Positions 51,237 to 60,145 of a stretch of DNA of 64,000 nucleotides are shown here, in pieces. The translations under genes were made by a program, and so were the position numbers. Under the pieces are notes generated by a model. That model ran no database searches. It was not told where the DNA came from and worked only from the letters and a program-made list of their open reading frames with translations. The stretch comes from DASWIG01 sp965371445 (GTDB lineage Bacteria; Acidobacteriota; Thermoanaerobaculia; Multivoradales; J023), in assembly GCA_965371445.1 (NCBI GenBank), contig CBDUYN010000031.1:1-64000 (forward strand). The letters run 5' to 3'. Numbering within the stretch: the stretch's first letter is position 1; the number at the start of each line of letters is the position of its first letter.

Positions 51237-53391
51237 CCTCGACGACAGGACCGTCGAACGGCTGTTTCGGCGAACCTACCGAATCAAACGGTGGACGGGT
51301 TTCGCCTCGCAGGCGCTCGTCGGGACCGCCTTGATTCTCCCGCTGTCCTGGCTCCTTCGAGTCGTCTGGCGCTGGCTGCGACCGGGCTCCGAGATGGGCA
51401 GCGGCTGCCTGGTGGGGCTGGGGCTCGCCCTCCTCCTCCTGCTGATCCTCGCCGGCGGCCGCCAGGCGCGGCTCGCCCGGGGTTTCGCCAACCGCGCGGT
51501 TGGCGAAAAGCTCTTTCTCCGAGGCGATCGCCGAGCGGCGGTGTTCTTTCAGCGTGCCATCGACGAGTTTTCGCAGTTGACGACGAATCCGTCGGTACCG
51601 CGGATCATCCGAAAGCTCCACGGATCGCTGGCCTTGGCCTTATCTCTGACGGATCGACCGGCCGAGGAGGCCTACCCGGCGGCAGTCCTCAGCGGCACCG
51701 CCGAGGCCGCGGCGGCGGTGATCTGGCGGCGGGTTCAAACGGCCGGCGGCGGCGAGCTGGAGCCATTGCTCGCCGACTGGATGAGCGACTTCCTCGACCG
51801 GTTCCCGGCGCCCGCCGCCAGCCGCGAGCTTTCGACGACCTTCGCTCGCATCGGCGAGCTTGCGCTGTCCCGGCGCCGCCCCGACCTCGGGCTCCCCTTC
51901 CTCGAAACGGCTCTCGCAACCGTCGTCCGTCGCGACGAGAACGTCGTCCTCGTCCGGGCCTTGCTGGCCGCCGGTGGCCTGGCCGGCGGCGACGTCGTTG
52001 CCGCGGCGCGCCACCTCGCCACGGCTCGCTCGTTGCAGGAGGAGTTGGCGGACGTGATCGAGTTCAGCTTCGCCGACGTCGTGGAGGTCGGCGACGACGA
52101 GCGCGTCGGCGGTGCCCCACCGACGCGAAACGCCAAAGCCTGGCGCCAGATCGAACGCCGCGTCGGCCGGCCCTTCCCCTGCCCGCCGGCGGCCGTCCTG
52201 TACCTCGCCTTCAGCGCCGTCTACCGGTCGCTCGGCGTTCCTTCGCTGGCCTGGCCCTGCTGCCTCCACGCCCTGAGGGTCCTGCGCGAGGTGGAAGACG
52301 CTTTCGCCGGTTTGCAGGGAGCGCTCGATGCGTTGCTCTGCGAGGTGGCCCTGATCGCCGCCCAGGAGAGCCGCCTGCCGGTCGCGGTGCTGCCGGACGA
52401 GGCGCTGGCCGGCGGACTCGTCGCCGGCCGCTGGCCGTGCGATCCGCCGCCGCCGCTGGTGCTCGACCTGGCGCCGCTGGGGCTCTTCGTTCTCGGACGC
52501 TACGAGCAGGAGCCGCCGGCGGTCGAGCTGTTGCAGAAGGTTCTCGGGCGGCATCGCCGCGCGCCTGAAGCCGGCGACGAATCGACGTCGCCGGCCGCCG
52601 CCGGGCTGGCGGCTCTGGCCCTGGACGCCCTCGGCGACCGAGAAGGATCGGGCGAGCGCCCAGGACCCGCTGTCGAGCTGCCCCGGCCGAGCGACGTCGA
52701 ATCGCCCTGGGAGCTGTCGCGCTGGGGGCTGGCGGCCGAATGGCTCGGCGACCGCCGGGCGGCCACCGCGTTCCAGCGGCAGGCGGCCGCGAAGTGCGCC
52801 GAGCGGCCCGAGCCGGATCACACCTGGATCGTGCTCAGGGCCGTCCGGCTGCTTTCGGCCGAAGAAGGAGCCGCCGCCGCCCTCGGCCCGTGCCGCGAAT
52901 GGTTGGAGCAGGCCCTCGACCGCGGCTGGCCTCGCGAAGCCTGCGCCTGCATCGGCGTCCTCGACGGCCGCCTCGCCAGCGCCGAAGGCGCCCGCGAGGT
53001 GGTGGACGATGCCATCCTCCGAGCCGGCGCCGCCTGCCGTGACGGTTACAGGGTGGAGCGGCTCCACCTGGCCCGCCTCGCCGGCCGGCAGGCTTACGAA
53101 GACGAGGAATGGGGGGAGGCCGGCGCGCGGTTGGCCACCTACCTCGAGGACGTCGACCTGCTGCGCCGCGACGTCGAAGCGGCGGGGCTCCCGGCCCACG
53201 TCGATCCGCGGCGCGTCGCCGAGGCTTTCTCCATGGCGGTGGATTCGTTCAGCCGCCTGCAGGACCACCAACGCGCCCTCGGCTGGTCGGAACGTAGCAA
53301 ACGCTGGCACCTGCACGGTGCCGGTTGGCGTCCGAGCGTCGCACCGGTCGCAGCTCCCCGAAGCTATCCCTTCACCGGCGACGACCGTTAG
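51220..53391 (+). CDS. large membrane-anchored helical-repeat protein of the CHAT cluster
   Basis: A 723-residue protein starting inside the end of the zinc-ribbon gene. Two N-terminal helices (ALVGTALILPLSWLLRVVW; GLGLALLLLLILAGG) anchor a long, mostly helical region of TPR-like repeats (AVFFQRAIDEFSQL, GLPFLETALATVV, WLGDRRAATAFQRQAAAKCA, FSRLQDHQRALGWSERSKRW). No catalytic motif is visible. CHAT proteases commonly work with TPR partners, here encoded as a separate protein. 31 bp precede the CHAT gene. Confidence 0.75.
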   Translation: MACASNLDDRTVERLFRRTYRIKRWTGFASQALVGTALILPLSWLLRVVWRWLRPGSEMGSGCLVGLGLALLLLLILAGGRQARLARGFANRAVGEKLFLRGDRRAAVFFQRAIDEFSQLTTNPSVPRIIRKLHGSLALALSLTDRPAEEAYPAAVLSGTAEAAAAVIWRRVQTAGGGELEPLLADWMSDFLDRFPAPAASRELSTTFARIGELALSRRRPDLGLPFLETALATVVRRDENVVLVRALLAAGGLAGGDVVAAARHLATARSLQEELADVIEFSFADVVEVGDDERVGGAPPTRNAKAWRQIERRVGRPFPCPPAAVLYLAFSAVYRSLGVPSLAWPCCLHALRVLREVEDAFAGLQGALDALLCEVALIAAQESRLPVAVLPDEALAGGLVAGRWPCDPPPPLVLDLAPLGLFVLGRYEQEPPAVELLQKVLGRHRRAPEAGDESTSPAAAGLAALALDALGDREGSGERPGPAVELPRPSDVESPWELSRWGLAAEWLGDRRAATAFQRQAAAKCAERPEPDHTWIVLRAVRLLSAEEGAAAALGPCREWLEQALDRGWPREACACIGVLDGRLASAEGAREVVDDAILRAGAACRDGYRVERLHLARLAGRQAYEDEEWGEAGARLATYLEDVDLLRRDVEAAGLPAHVDPRRVAEAFSMAVDSFSRLQDHQRALGWSERSKRWHLHGAGWRPSVAPVAAPRSYPFTGDDR

Positions 53392-53422
53392 AACGAGCCT
53401 TTGAAGTGACGAGCCTGCGGCC

Positions 53423-54451
53423 ATGACTGCGAACACGAGAGCGATGAGCTTCGACGTCGAGCCCGCCGTCACCTGGCGCCGGGTGGAGCGCCTCCCGGAC
53501 GACGTCCTCGTCGCCGATTTTCACGTCGGTTGCGATTGGGTGAATCTCACCGTCGCTCGTCAGGGTCGTTGCCAGTCCTTCAGGATGCCTTTCTCCTTCG
53601 CCATGCTGCCTGAGCTGCGAGGCCTTTCCGGCCGAACACGCGACCTGCGCAGAGCGCGCAAGGTTGCGGTCCGAGAGGACTCGAAGCTGATCGAGCCGAT
53701 CGTCGAGCTCGCCGAAGGTTGCTCGATGATCTACCTGGTTCCACACGGCCCTCTTGAGCACTATCCGCTCCACGCCGTAAGCGCCGGGGGCAAGACTCTG
53801 CTCGACATGGCGCCGGTGGTTTATCTGCCCTACCTCGGCATGTTGCCGGAAGCACCGGCGGCACCGCCGGCGAGCTGGAAGGCGCTGGTGATGGGCAACA
53901 TGACAGGCGATCTGCCGGGGGCCGAGCGGGAAGCCGAGGAGGTCGCTCGCCGGCTGGGCACCGAGGCCCATCTGGGCCAGGCCGCGACCCTGGAGCTCCT
54001 GCGCAGCCAGGTGACGGGAAAGAACCTCTTGCACATCGCCGGCCACGGCTACTTCGATCCGGCGGCGCCCCTGACCTCCGGCATCCCTTTTCCCGACGGC
54101 ATCCTGACGGTTCGCCACATCCATGAGCTGGGCATGCAGGATTGCCGGGTGGTTTTGTCCGGATGTGTCACGGGCCTCGGCGGCGATCGGCCGGGTGAGG
54201 GTTTCAGCTCGCTTCTCGGAGCGTGTCTTGCCGCCGGCGCGCCGGCGCTGCTGGTCTCCCTTTGGGAGGTCGACGACGACGACGCGCAACGCTTCATGGT
54301 CGATTTCTACGATCGGGCGAATCGCGGCGAGAGCACGTTTTCCCACGCCCTTCGTGAGAGCTACTTGAACCTGCGAGACCGCAGCCGGACCCTGCGCGGC
54401 AACACGGATCCCTACTACTGGGCGGCGTTCAAAGCGGTCGGCCGGTGGTGA
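53423..54451 (+). CDS. CHAT-domain protease
   Basis: A 342-residue caspase-like protein. The CHAT domain covers about 90-342: IYLVPHGPLEHYPLHAV, catalytic His in LLHIAGHGYFDP (about residue 208), catalytic Cys in VVLSGCVTGLGG (about 248), and GACLAAGAPALLVSLWEVDD. Both dyad residues are present. The N-terminal 85 residues are a separate strand-rich region. CHAT proteases cleave partner proteins and take part in several bacterial cell-death and defence systems; whether that holds here is unknown. Confidence 0.88.
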   Translation: MTANTRAMSFDVEPAVTWRRVERLPDDVLVADFHVGCDWVNLTVARQGRCQSFRMPFSFAMLPELRGLSGRTRDLRRARKVAVREDSKLIEPIVELAEGCSMIYLVPHGPLEHYPLHAVSAGGKTLLDMAPVVYLPYLGMLPEAPAAPPASWKALVMGNMTGDLPGAEREAEEVARRLGTEAHLGQAATLELLRSQVTGKNLLHIAGHGYFDPAAPLTSGIPFPDGILTVRHIHELGMQDCRVVLSGCVTGLGGDRPGEGFSSLLGACLAAGAPALLVSLWEVDDDDAQRFMVDFYDRANRGESTFSHALRESYLNLRDRSRTLRGNTDPYYWAAFKAVGRW

Positions 54452-54454
54452 ATC

Positions 54455-54736
54455 CTATTCCTTGAAGAGGTGGTAGACCGCGCCGCAGGCGACGTACATG
54501 CCGTTGAAGAGCGGTATGCCGACGGCGACGGCGATGACCAGACGGATGGTCCAATGCCAGCCGAAGTAGCCGGCGGCCAGAAAGAGGCCGGCGAAGATCG
54601 GCACGTACATCAAGGCGTAGAAGAGCAACATCGGCACGGTAGGGCGGCCGATGGCTTCCCGCCAGACATACTCGATGAACAGGCCGACGAAGGCGATTCC
54701 CAGAAGAATCAGGCCTGCGGTGGCGGTGGTCGGCAT
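54455..54736 (-). CDS. small membrane protein
   Basis: A 93-residue protein with three hydrophobic helices (AGLILLGIAFVGLFIEYVW, MLLFYALMYVPIFAGLFLAAGYF, LVIAVAVGIPLFNGMYVACGAVYHLF). It is convergent with the CHAT gene, the stops being 3 bp apart. No family recognised. Coding is supported by helix periodicity and third-position GC. Confidence 0.6.
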   Translation of the reverse strand: MPTTATAGLILLGIAFVGLFIEYVWREAIGRPTVPMLLFYALMYVPIFAGLFLAAGYFGWHWTIRLVIAVAVGIPLFNGMYVACGAVYHLFKE

Positions 54737-54901
54737 CCTTCGATCTTCCTACGTGTGCCGCGCTGTACCTATCGCCCGAACGGTCTTCCAAGGAGACCCC
54801 ACACCTCTGTGCCACAGCAAGAGGTGCGGGCTCATGAGAGTAGCAGGAATCGGGCTGTGGGGCTAGCTGAGGCTGGCCCGGAGCGTTCTTCGGTAGGACC
54901 T

Positions 54902-55423
54902 CTAACCCCTGCGTTCGTAGATCTCAAACGTGAACGCATACGCGTGGCGCTCGTCCGCGCCGTGCGCCTCCTCCGCGACCAGCTCCCAGGAGCCGTCCTC
55001 GAAACTCGGCATCCAAACGTCGCCCTCGACCTCGGCATGGACCCGGGTGAGGTAGAGGCGGTCGGCCCGTCCCAGGGCGGCGGCAAAAAGCTCGGCACCG
55101 CCGATGACGAAGACCTCGTCGTCGTCCGCGGCGAGCGCCAGGGCTTCGTCCAGGCTCGACACCACCTCGGCCCCCTTCAATTCGTAGCCCGGACGCCGGC
55201 TCAGCACGATCGAACGCCGCTTCGGCAGGGGACGGCCGATCGACTCCCAGGTGCGCCGTCCCATGACGATCGCGTGACCTGTCGTGAGGCGCTTGAGCCG
55301 CCGCAGGTCCGCCGGCAGGCGCCAGGGCAGCTCGCCCCGGTTTCCGATCACCCGGTTCTCGGCCATGGCGACGAGGAGTGATACCGTCCCCCTGGGGGGA
55401 TCGAGGGGGGGAGACACCGTCAT
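54902..55423 (-). CDS. folA: dihydrofolate reductase
   Basis: Reduces dihydrofolate to tetrahydrofolate with NADPH. 173 residues. Core motifs: LVAMAENRVIGNRGELPWRLPADLRRLK, AIVMGRRTWESIGRPLPKR, EVFVIGGAELFAAAL. The first 13 residues (TVSPPLDPPRGTV) precede the normal DHFR N-terminus and are encoded by a copy of the 27-bp repeat. The only good ribosome site (GGAGGG) lies upstream of ATG 55423, so the repeat is translated. 9 bp after thyA. Confidence 0.95.
   Translation of the reverse strand: MTVSPPLDPPRGTVSLLVAMAENRVIGNRGELPWRLPADLRRLKRLTTGHAIVMGRRTWESIGRPLPKRRSIVLSRRPGYELKGAEVVSSLDEALALAADDDEVFVIGGAELFAAALGRADRLYLTRVHAEVEGDVWMPSFEDGSWELVAEEAHGADERHAYAFTFEIYERRG
55384..55410 (+). repeat. 27-bp G/C-run repeat, copy 4 (at the 5' end of folA)
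   Basis: Read on the minus strand it encodes SPPLDPPRGT just after the folA start. It has CCCCCTGGGGGG where copies 1-3 have CCCCTTGGGGGG. The peptide closely matches the one in soxA (SPLEPPKGT), so both copies use the same frame and orientation. Confidence 0.85.
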
Positions 55424-55432
55424 CGTCCCTCC

Positions 55433-56227
55433 TCAGACCGCCACAGGCGCCCGGATCGTGGGATGCGGATCGTAGCCCTCGAGCGTGAAGTGCTCGTAGC
55501 GGAGCTCGTCGAGCGACTGGACATCCGGGTCGAGGCGCATGCGCGGCAGGGGCCGCGGCTCGCGGGAGAGCTGGAGGTCGGCCTGCTCGAAGTGGTTGGT
55601 ATAGAGGTGAGCGTCGCCGAAAGTGTGGACGAAGTCGCCGGGCTTGAGGTCCGTGACGTGCGCCACCATCATCGTCAGGAGCGAGTAGGAGGCGATGTTG
55701 AAAGGCACGCCAAGGAAGAGGTCGGCGCTGCGCTGGTAGAGCTGGCAGGAGAGGCGTCCGTCAGCGACGTAGAACTGGAAGAGGAGGTGACAGGGCGGCA
55801 GTGCCATCTTCGGCACGTCGGCCGGATTCCAGGCGCTGACGACGAGCCGCCGGCAGTCGGGATCGGTCTTGATCCTCTCGACCACGTCGCCGAGCTGGTC
55901 GATCGAGTGGCCGTCGGGCGCCGCCCAAGAGCGCCATTGACGGCCGTAGACGGGTCCGAGCTCGCCCTCCTCGTCGGCCCACTCGTCCCAGATCTTGACC
56001 CCGTGCTCGCGCAGATAGGCGACGTTGGTCTCGCCGCGCAGGAACCACAGGAGCTCGTGGACGACCGACTTCACGTGGACGCGCCTGGTGGTCAGGAGCG
56101 GAAAGCCGGCGCTCAGGTCGAAGCGCATCTGGTAGCCGAAGAGGCTTCGCGTCCCGGTGCCGGTACGGTCGCCCTTGGGGGTGCCGTGGTGGCGCACCTT
56201 GCGCAGCAGGTCGAGGTAGCTCTTCAT
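55433..56227 (-). CDS. thyA: thymidylate synthase
   Basis: Makes dTMP from dUMP using methylene-tetrahydrofolate; the dihydrofolate formed is recycled by the adjacent FolA. 264 residues, the standard short form. HHGTPKGDRTGTGTRSLFGY, RGETNVAYLREHGVKIWDEWA, active-site Cys in KMALPPCHLLFQFYV, and QRSADLFLGVPFNIASY. ATG 56227 is in the right place for the family N-terminus (MKSYLDLLRKV). Confidence 0.96.
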   Translation of the reverse strand: MKSYLDLLRKVRHHGTPKGDRTGTGTRSLFGYQMRFDLSAGFPLLTTRRVHVKSVVHELLWFLRGETNVAYLREHGVKIWDEWADEEGELGPVYGRQWRSWAAPDGHSIDQLGDVVERIKTDPDCRRLVVSAWNPADVPKMALPPCHLLFQFYVADGRLSCQLYQRSADLFLGVPFNIASYSLLTMMVAHVTDLKPGDFVHTFGDAHLYTNHFEQADLQLSREPRPLPRMRLDPDVQSLDELRYEHFTLEGYDPHPTIRAPVAV

Positions 56228-56337
56228 GGGTTCGAATTCTACGCCGGCCGGCCGGGATCCGGAAACCCGCCGTCCTCTGGTAGCGTAGAGTCGAGCGGCG
56301 GCACCAGGAGCCGCCGGCAACCACAGGAGCCTTCATC

Positions 56338-58392
56338 ATGGACGAGCACGACGCGCCGAACGAACGGCCGGATTCCCCAATAGACGCCGCGGACGCCGAC
56401 ACGCCGGCGGAAGCTTCGCCGGACGAGCCGCCACCCTATCCGGAGCCCGCCGCTCCCGAGCCACCGCCGCCGGTCGCTTCGTCCGCGGCGACGGCACGGC
56501 CAGCTTCGGGTGTGTCTGCGATGACGTTCGGCGGCTTTCTGCTCGCCGTCTGGCAGGGCATCGACCTCATGCGCCGGATCTTCGTCAACCTACTTTTCGT
56601 CGGCGTGGTCTTCGGCTTCTTCTTCTTCGCCCTCCTCCTCATGGGGATGGCGGCGGCGGCAGGGGGCGAGGGCGGCGGCGTGGTCGCGGTGCCGAAGTCG
56701 ACGGCGCTCGTCCTGCAGCCCAAGGGCCTCGTCGTCGAGCAGCTGAGTGGCGACCCGATGGACCGGGCGCTGCAGAAGATGATCGGCAACGAGGTGCCGG
56801 AGGCGCTCTTGAAAGACATGATCGACGCCATCCGGGAGGCCAAGGACGACGATCGGGTCAAGGTGCTCGTCCTCGACTTGAACCAGATGCTCGGCGCCGG
56901 GTTGACAAAGCTCCAGGAGCTGCGTGCGGCGGTCTACGACTTCAAGGAAAGCGGCAAGCCGGTCGTCGCCACCGCCGACGCCTACGACATGGCGCGCTAC
57001 CACCTGGCGAGCTCGGCCGACGAGGTCTACCTCCACGAGATGGGGGGCGTTTTCCTCGAAGGTTACGGCCGCTACCCCACCTATTACAAGAAAGGCCTCG
57101 ACAAGTACGGAATCGACTGGAACGTCTTCTGGGTCGGCACCTACAAGTCGGCCGTCGAGCCCTACATGCTGGAGGGGATGTCGCAAGGCGCGAGAGACGT
57201 GAACCTGGCCTGGCTCGGCGACCTGTGGAACGCCTACCTGGACGACGTGTCGACGGCCCGCAACCTGACGGTCGAGGAGGTGAGGTCCTCGGCCGACGAC
57301 ATGAACGCCTACCTCGCCGAGGCGAACGGCGACACGGCGCAGATGGCGCTACAGCTCGGCCTCGTCGACCACGTGGGACAGCGCGACGCCTTGCGCGAAC
57401 GGCTGATCGAGATCACCGGCGAGGACGACGACACCCATTCCTATTACGGTATCGGCTACGACGACTACCTGCGGGCCGTCCACCACCGTGACCCGTCGGG
57501 CGGCGACGGCACGGTGGCGGTGGTGGTCGCCAAGGGGACGATCTTAAACGGCCACCAGCCGCCGGGGACGATCGGCGGCGACTCGACCGCGGCGCTGATC
57601 CGCCGCGCCCGCCATGACGAGGACGTGAAGGCGCTCGTGCTGCGGGTCGACTCGGGAGGCGGCAGCGCGTTCGCCTCGGAGGTGATCCGCCGCGAGCTCG
57701 AGCTGCTGCGCGAGGCGGGCAAGCCGGTCGTCGTGTCGATGGGTACCTACGCCGCCTCGGGCGGCTACTGGATCGCCACGTCCGCGGACGAGATCTGGGC
57801 GAGCCCGACGACGGTCACCGGATCGATCGGCATCTTCGGCTTTTTCCCGACGTTTCAAAGACCCCTCGAAAAGTACCTCGGCATGGAGGTCGACGGCGTC
57901 GGCACCACGTGGCTTTCGGGCATACGTCCCGACCGGGAGATGCCCGAGCAACTCGGGACGGCGTTGCAGCTCATGATCGAGCAGGGATACCGCGAGTTCA
58001 CCGACCGGGTCGGCGAGGCACGCGGCATGACCTTTGAAGAAGTCGACGCAATCGGCCAGGGCCGGGTGTGGAGTGGCTTACGGGCGCAGGAGAAAGGGCT
58101 CGTCGACAATCTCGGCAGCCTCGGCGACGCCATCGCGTCGGCCGCCGGGTACGCCGGGTTGGGCGAGGAGTATGGTGTCGAATACCTGGAAAAAGAGCTC
58201 GACTTCGCCGACCGGATGTTGATCGACATGCTCGAGGAGGCCAGTGCTTTTTACCGTCCGGCGGCGCGGAGCGCCGGTCCGGCCGGGCTCGGCGCGCGGC
58301 TGGTGCGTCTCCTCGAAGAACAGCTCAAGACGTTTGAGCGTTTCGACGACCCGATGGGAATCTACGCCCACTGCCTCTGCGAGGTGGATTAG
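56338..58392 (+). CDS. sppA: signal peptide peptidase SppA, long form
   Basis: A 684-residue membrane serine protease (S49) that degrades cleaved signal peptides. A Pro/Glu-rich cytoplasmic tail of about 60 residues is followed by a transmembrane segment (IFVNLLFVGVVFGFFFFALLLMG). Two S49 repeats follow: the catalytic Lys in VGTYKSAVEP (about 271) and the nucleophile Ser in MGTYAASGGYW (about 472), as in the E. coli Lys/Ser dyad. The Pro-rich N-terminal extension is unusual. The stop overlaps the ribosome site of the selenoprotein candidate. Confidence 0.93.
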   Translation: MDEHDAPNERPDSPIDAADADTPAEASPDEPPPYPEPAAPEPPPPVASSAATARPASGVSAMTFGGFLLAVWQGIDLMRRIFVNLLFVGVVFGFFFFALLLMGMAAAAGGEGGGVVAVPKSTALVLQPKGLVVEQLSGDPMDRALQKMIGNEVPEALLKDMIDAIREAKDDDRVKVLVLDLNQMLGAGLTKLQELRAAVYDFKESGKPVVATADAYDMARYHLASSADEVYLHEMGGVFLEGYGRYPTYYKKGLDKYGIDWNVFWVGTYKSAVEPYMLEGMSQGARDVNLAWLGDLWNAYLDDVSTARNLTVEEVRSSADDMNAYLAEANGDTAQMALQLGLVDHVGQRDALRERLIEITGEDDDTHSYYGIGYDDYLRAVHHRDPSGGDGTVAVVVAKGTILNGHQPPGTIGGDSTAALIRRARHDEDVKALVLRVDSGGGSAFASEVIRRELELLREAGKPVVVSMGTYAASGGYWIATSADEIWASPTTVTGSIGIFGFFPTFQRPLEKYLGMEVDGVGTTWLSGIRPDREMPEQLGTALQLMIEQGYREFTDRVGEARGMTFEEVDAIGQGRVWSGLRAQEKGLVDNLGSLGDAIASAAGYAGLGEEYGVEYLEKELDFADRMLIDMLEEASAFYRPAARSAGPAGLGARLVRLLEEQLKTFERFDDPMGIYAHCLCEVD

Positions 58393-58402
58393 GAGCCAAC
58401 CC

Positions 58403-59029
58403 TTGTCCGTCACTCTCGACATCTTCTCCGACTACGTGTGACCGTGGTGCTACCTCAGTACCGTGCGTATTGAAACGCTCCGCAAGCGCTACGGCCTGAA
58501 GCTGCGCTGGATCCATTTTCCCCTCCACCCGGAGACGTCGCAAGAGGGTCTCGACCTCGACGTCCTCTTCCGGGGCCGCGAGGCCCAGTACGAGGCCATG
58601 AAGGTCCACCTCCGGCAGGTAGCGGCCGAGGAGGGCCTGCCGCTCGCCGAACGCTCCCGTACCCACAACTCCCGCCTCGCCCAGGAGCTCGCCTGCTGGG
58701 CCGAGACCCAGGAGGGCGGCGAGAGGATCCACGACGCGCTCTTCGTCGCCTACTTCGTCGACGGCAAGGACATCAGCGACGTCGAGGTGCTCGTCGAGGT
58801 GGCCGAAGGAGCGGGCCTGTCGGGCGAGGAGGCTCGCCGGGTGCTCGGTGAGCGGAGCTTCCGGGCCGCCGTCAACCAGGACTGGCATCGCTCGCGCCTC
58901 TCCGGCGTTACCGGCGTTCCGACCTTCGTCGCCGGCCGACGGGCCGTCGTCGGTGCCCAGCCCTACGAGGCCCTCGAAGAGCTCGTCGTCCGCGCCGGCG
59001 CCAAGCCTCCGGCAGGCCGAATGGAATAA
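58403..59029 (+). CDS. DsbA/FrnE-family thiol oxidoreductase, candidate selenoprotein (U-P-W-C)
   Basis: Full-length reading needs TGA at 58439-58441 to be decoded. The frame from TTG 58403 (AGGAG 8 bp upstream) gives SVTLDIFSDYV, then TGA, then PWCYLSTVRIETLRKRYG. Related FrnE-type DsbA proteins read SDxVCPWCY at this place, so the TGA sits exactly at the first Cys of the CxxC active site, residue 13; the resolving Cys is residue 16. The rest is complete: FPLHPETSQEGL, a helical insertion (60-150), and cis-Pro loop GVPTFVAG (Pro about 173). 208 residues in all. Starting after the TGA (GTG 58463) would drop the active site. A stem-loop follows the TGA. Nonsense mutation or sequencing error is the alternative. 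Confidence 0.85.
58439..58473 (+). promoter_or_regulatory. UGA codon with candidate bacterial SECIS stem-loop
   Basis: TGA at 58439-58441 is followed by a possible 7-bp stem, TCAGTAC (58455-58461) with GTATTGA (58467-58473), one G-U pair, and a CGUGC loop. The loop begins 21 nt after the UGA and contains G, which fits the general spacing and loop features of bacterial SECIS elements. A second stem (GGTGCT with AGTACC) is possible but closer and its loop has no G. Folding was done by eye only. Confidence 0.55.
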
Positions 59030-59117
59030 GATCTCCCGGAAGGCCGCAGGACCTCATGAATCCCAGAAGCTCTTCGAAGTCTAAGACAAGGGGGGCTTCG
59101 GCCCCAAGGAGCTGAAC

Positions 59118-60074
59118 ATGTCCAGTCGTGAACTTGAATGCCCAGGCCGTAAGGAACCGCTGGCGGCGCTGGAGGAAGGCCGGCTGCCGCCGGAGGAGCG
59201 CGCGGACCTCGTCGAGCACTTAGGCGACTGCGAGGTCTGCTATGAGATCTACACGGAGCTTCTCCGCTTCTCCGAGGACGACGAGCGGGAGTCGCGGCCG
59301 ACGGCACCGGCACCGGTGATCGCGCACCCGCGCTCCGTGTGGAATCAGCCGGGCTACCGCTGGGCGGCTGCGGCGGCGGTCCTGGTCGCGGTAATCTCCG
59401 TCCCGCTGCTGCGCCAGGTCCTGGGTGTCGATCCGGCGAGCAGCGCGGCGCTGACGGCGGCCTTCACTCCCCAGGGCTTGGAGGCGGCACGGCTAGGGGA
59501 GGACTGGGCTCAGCCGCCGTGGCGCACACTGCGCGACCTTGGGGAGGACCTCTCCGAAGCTCAGTCGAGCTTGCGGCTCGGCGCCCGGGTCGTCGACCTT
59601 CACCTGGCGCTGCGCCTCGGGGAGACGGACGCGGGAGTCCAACTCGCGAGCGAGATGGCCGTCTTCCTGGAACCGACGGCGCTCGCCGACCGTGCGGATC
59701 GCTATGTCCGGATCCTGGACCGCCTCGACGCGGAAGCGTCTCCCTCCGACCTGGTCCCTGCCGCCCAACAGGCCGAAGTGGACCTCGAGTCGGCGCTCGG
59801 CGAGGCGCTCGACGCGCGCGAATACCGCCTCGGCAAGCTGGCCGAGGCGGGACGCCTGGCTGCCCGTACCGGGAATGCGGGCTTCTTTGACGACCGGGCC
59901 CGACGGCGGCTCTACGAGGCGTTGTTGGAAGAGCTTGGAGCGAACGCCCCGCAGGAGCTGCGAGAAGCCGTCGAGCGCATCCGAGATCAGGGCGTCGAGG
60001 CTTCCGAGCTCCCGGCGTTGGAGGACCTCTTCGAAGAGATGCTCAGGAGACGCGGCTCCGGCGCCGGCGGGTGA
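59118..60074 (+). CDS. zinc-finger anti-sigma-like membrane protein
   Basis: A 318-residue protein. The N-terminal zinc-finger motif HLGDCEVC (residues 34-41), with an earlier Cys (ELECPGRKE), resembles zf-HC2 anti-sigma domains. A transmembrane helix lies near 80-100 (RWAAAAAVLVAVISVPLL). The extracytoplasmic part is helical and acidic. No sigma gene is adjacent, so the partner is unknown. AAGGAGC precedes the ATG. Its stop lies 71 bp before the next chosen start. Confidence 0.75.
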   Translation: MSSRELECPGRKEPLAALEEGRLPPEERADLVEHLGDCEVCYEIYTELLRFSEDDERESRPTAPAPVIAHPRSVWNQPGYRWAAAAAVLVAVISVPLLRQVLGVDPASSAALTAAFTPQGLEAARLGEDWAQPPWRTLRDLGEDLSEAQSSLRLGARVVDLHLALRLGETDAGVQLASEMAVFLEPTALADRADRYVRILDRLDAEASPSDLVPAAQQAEVDLESALGEALDAREYRLGKLAEAGRLAARTGNAGFFDDRARRRLYEALLEELGANAPQELREAVERIRDQGVEASELPALEDLFEEMLRRRGSGAGG

Positions 60075-60145
60075 TCCGACTCTTCGTCGGCCAAGCCGAC
60101 GGCGGATCCCAAATCGCCCGCGAACGACCGATGGAGGCACCGGAG

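Noticed and set aside
58446..58463. Nearer stem (GGTGCT with AGTACC) as the SECIS element
   Set aside because: Its loop starts only about 12 nt after the UGA and contains no G, so the more distal stem fits better.
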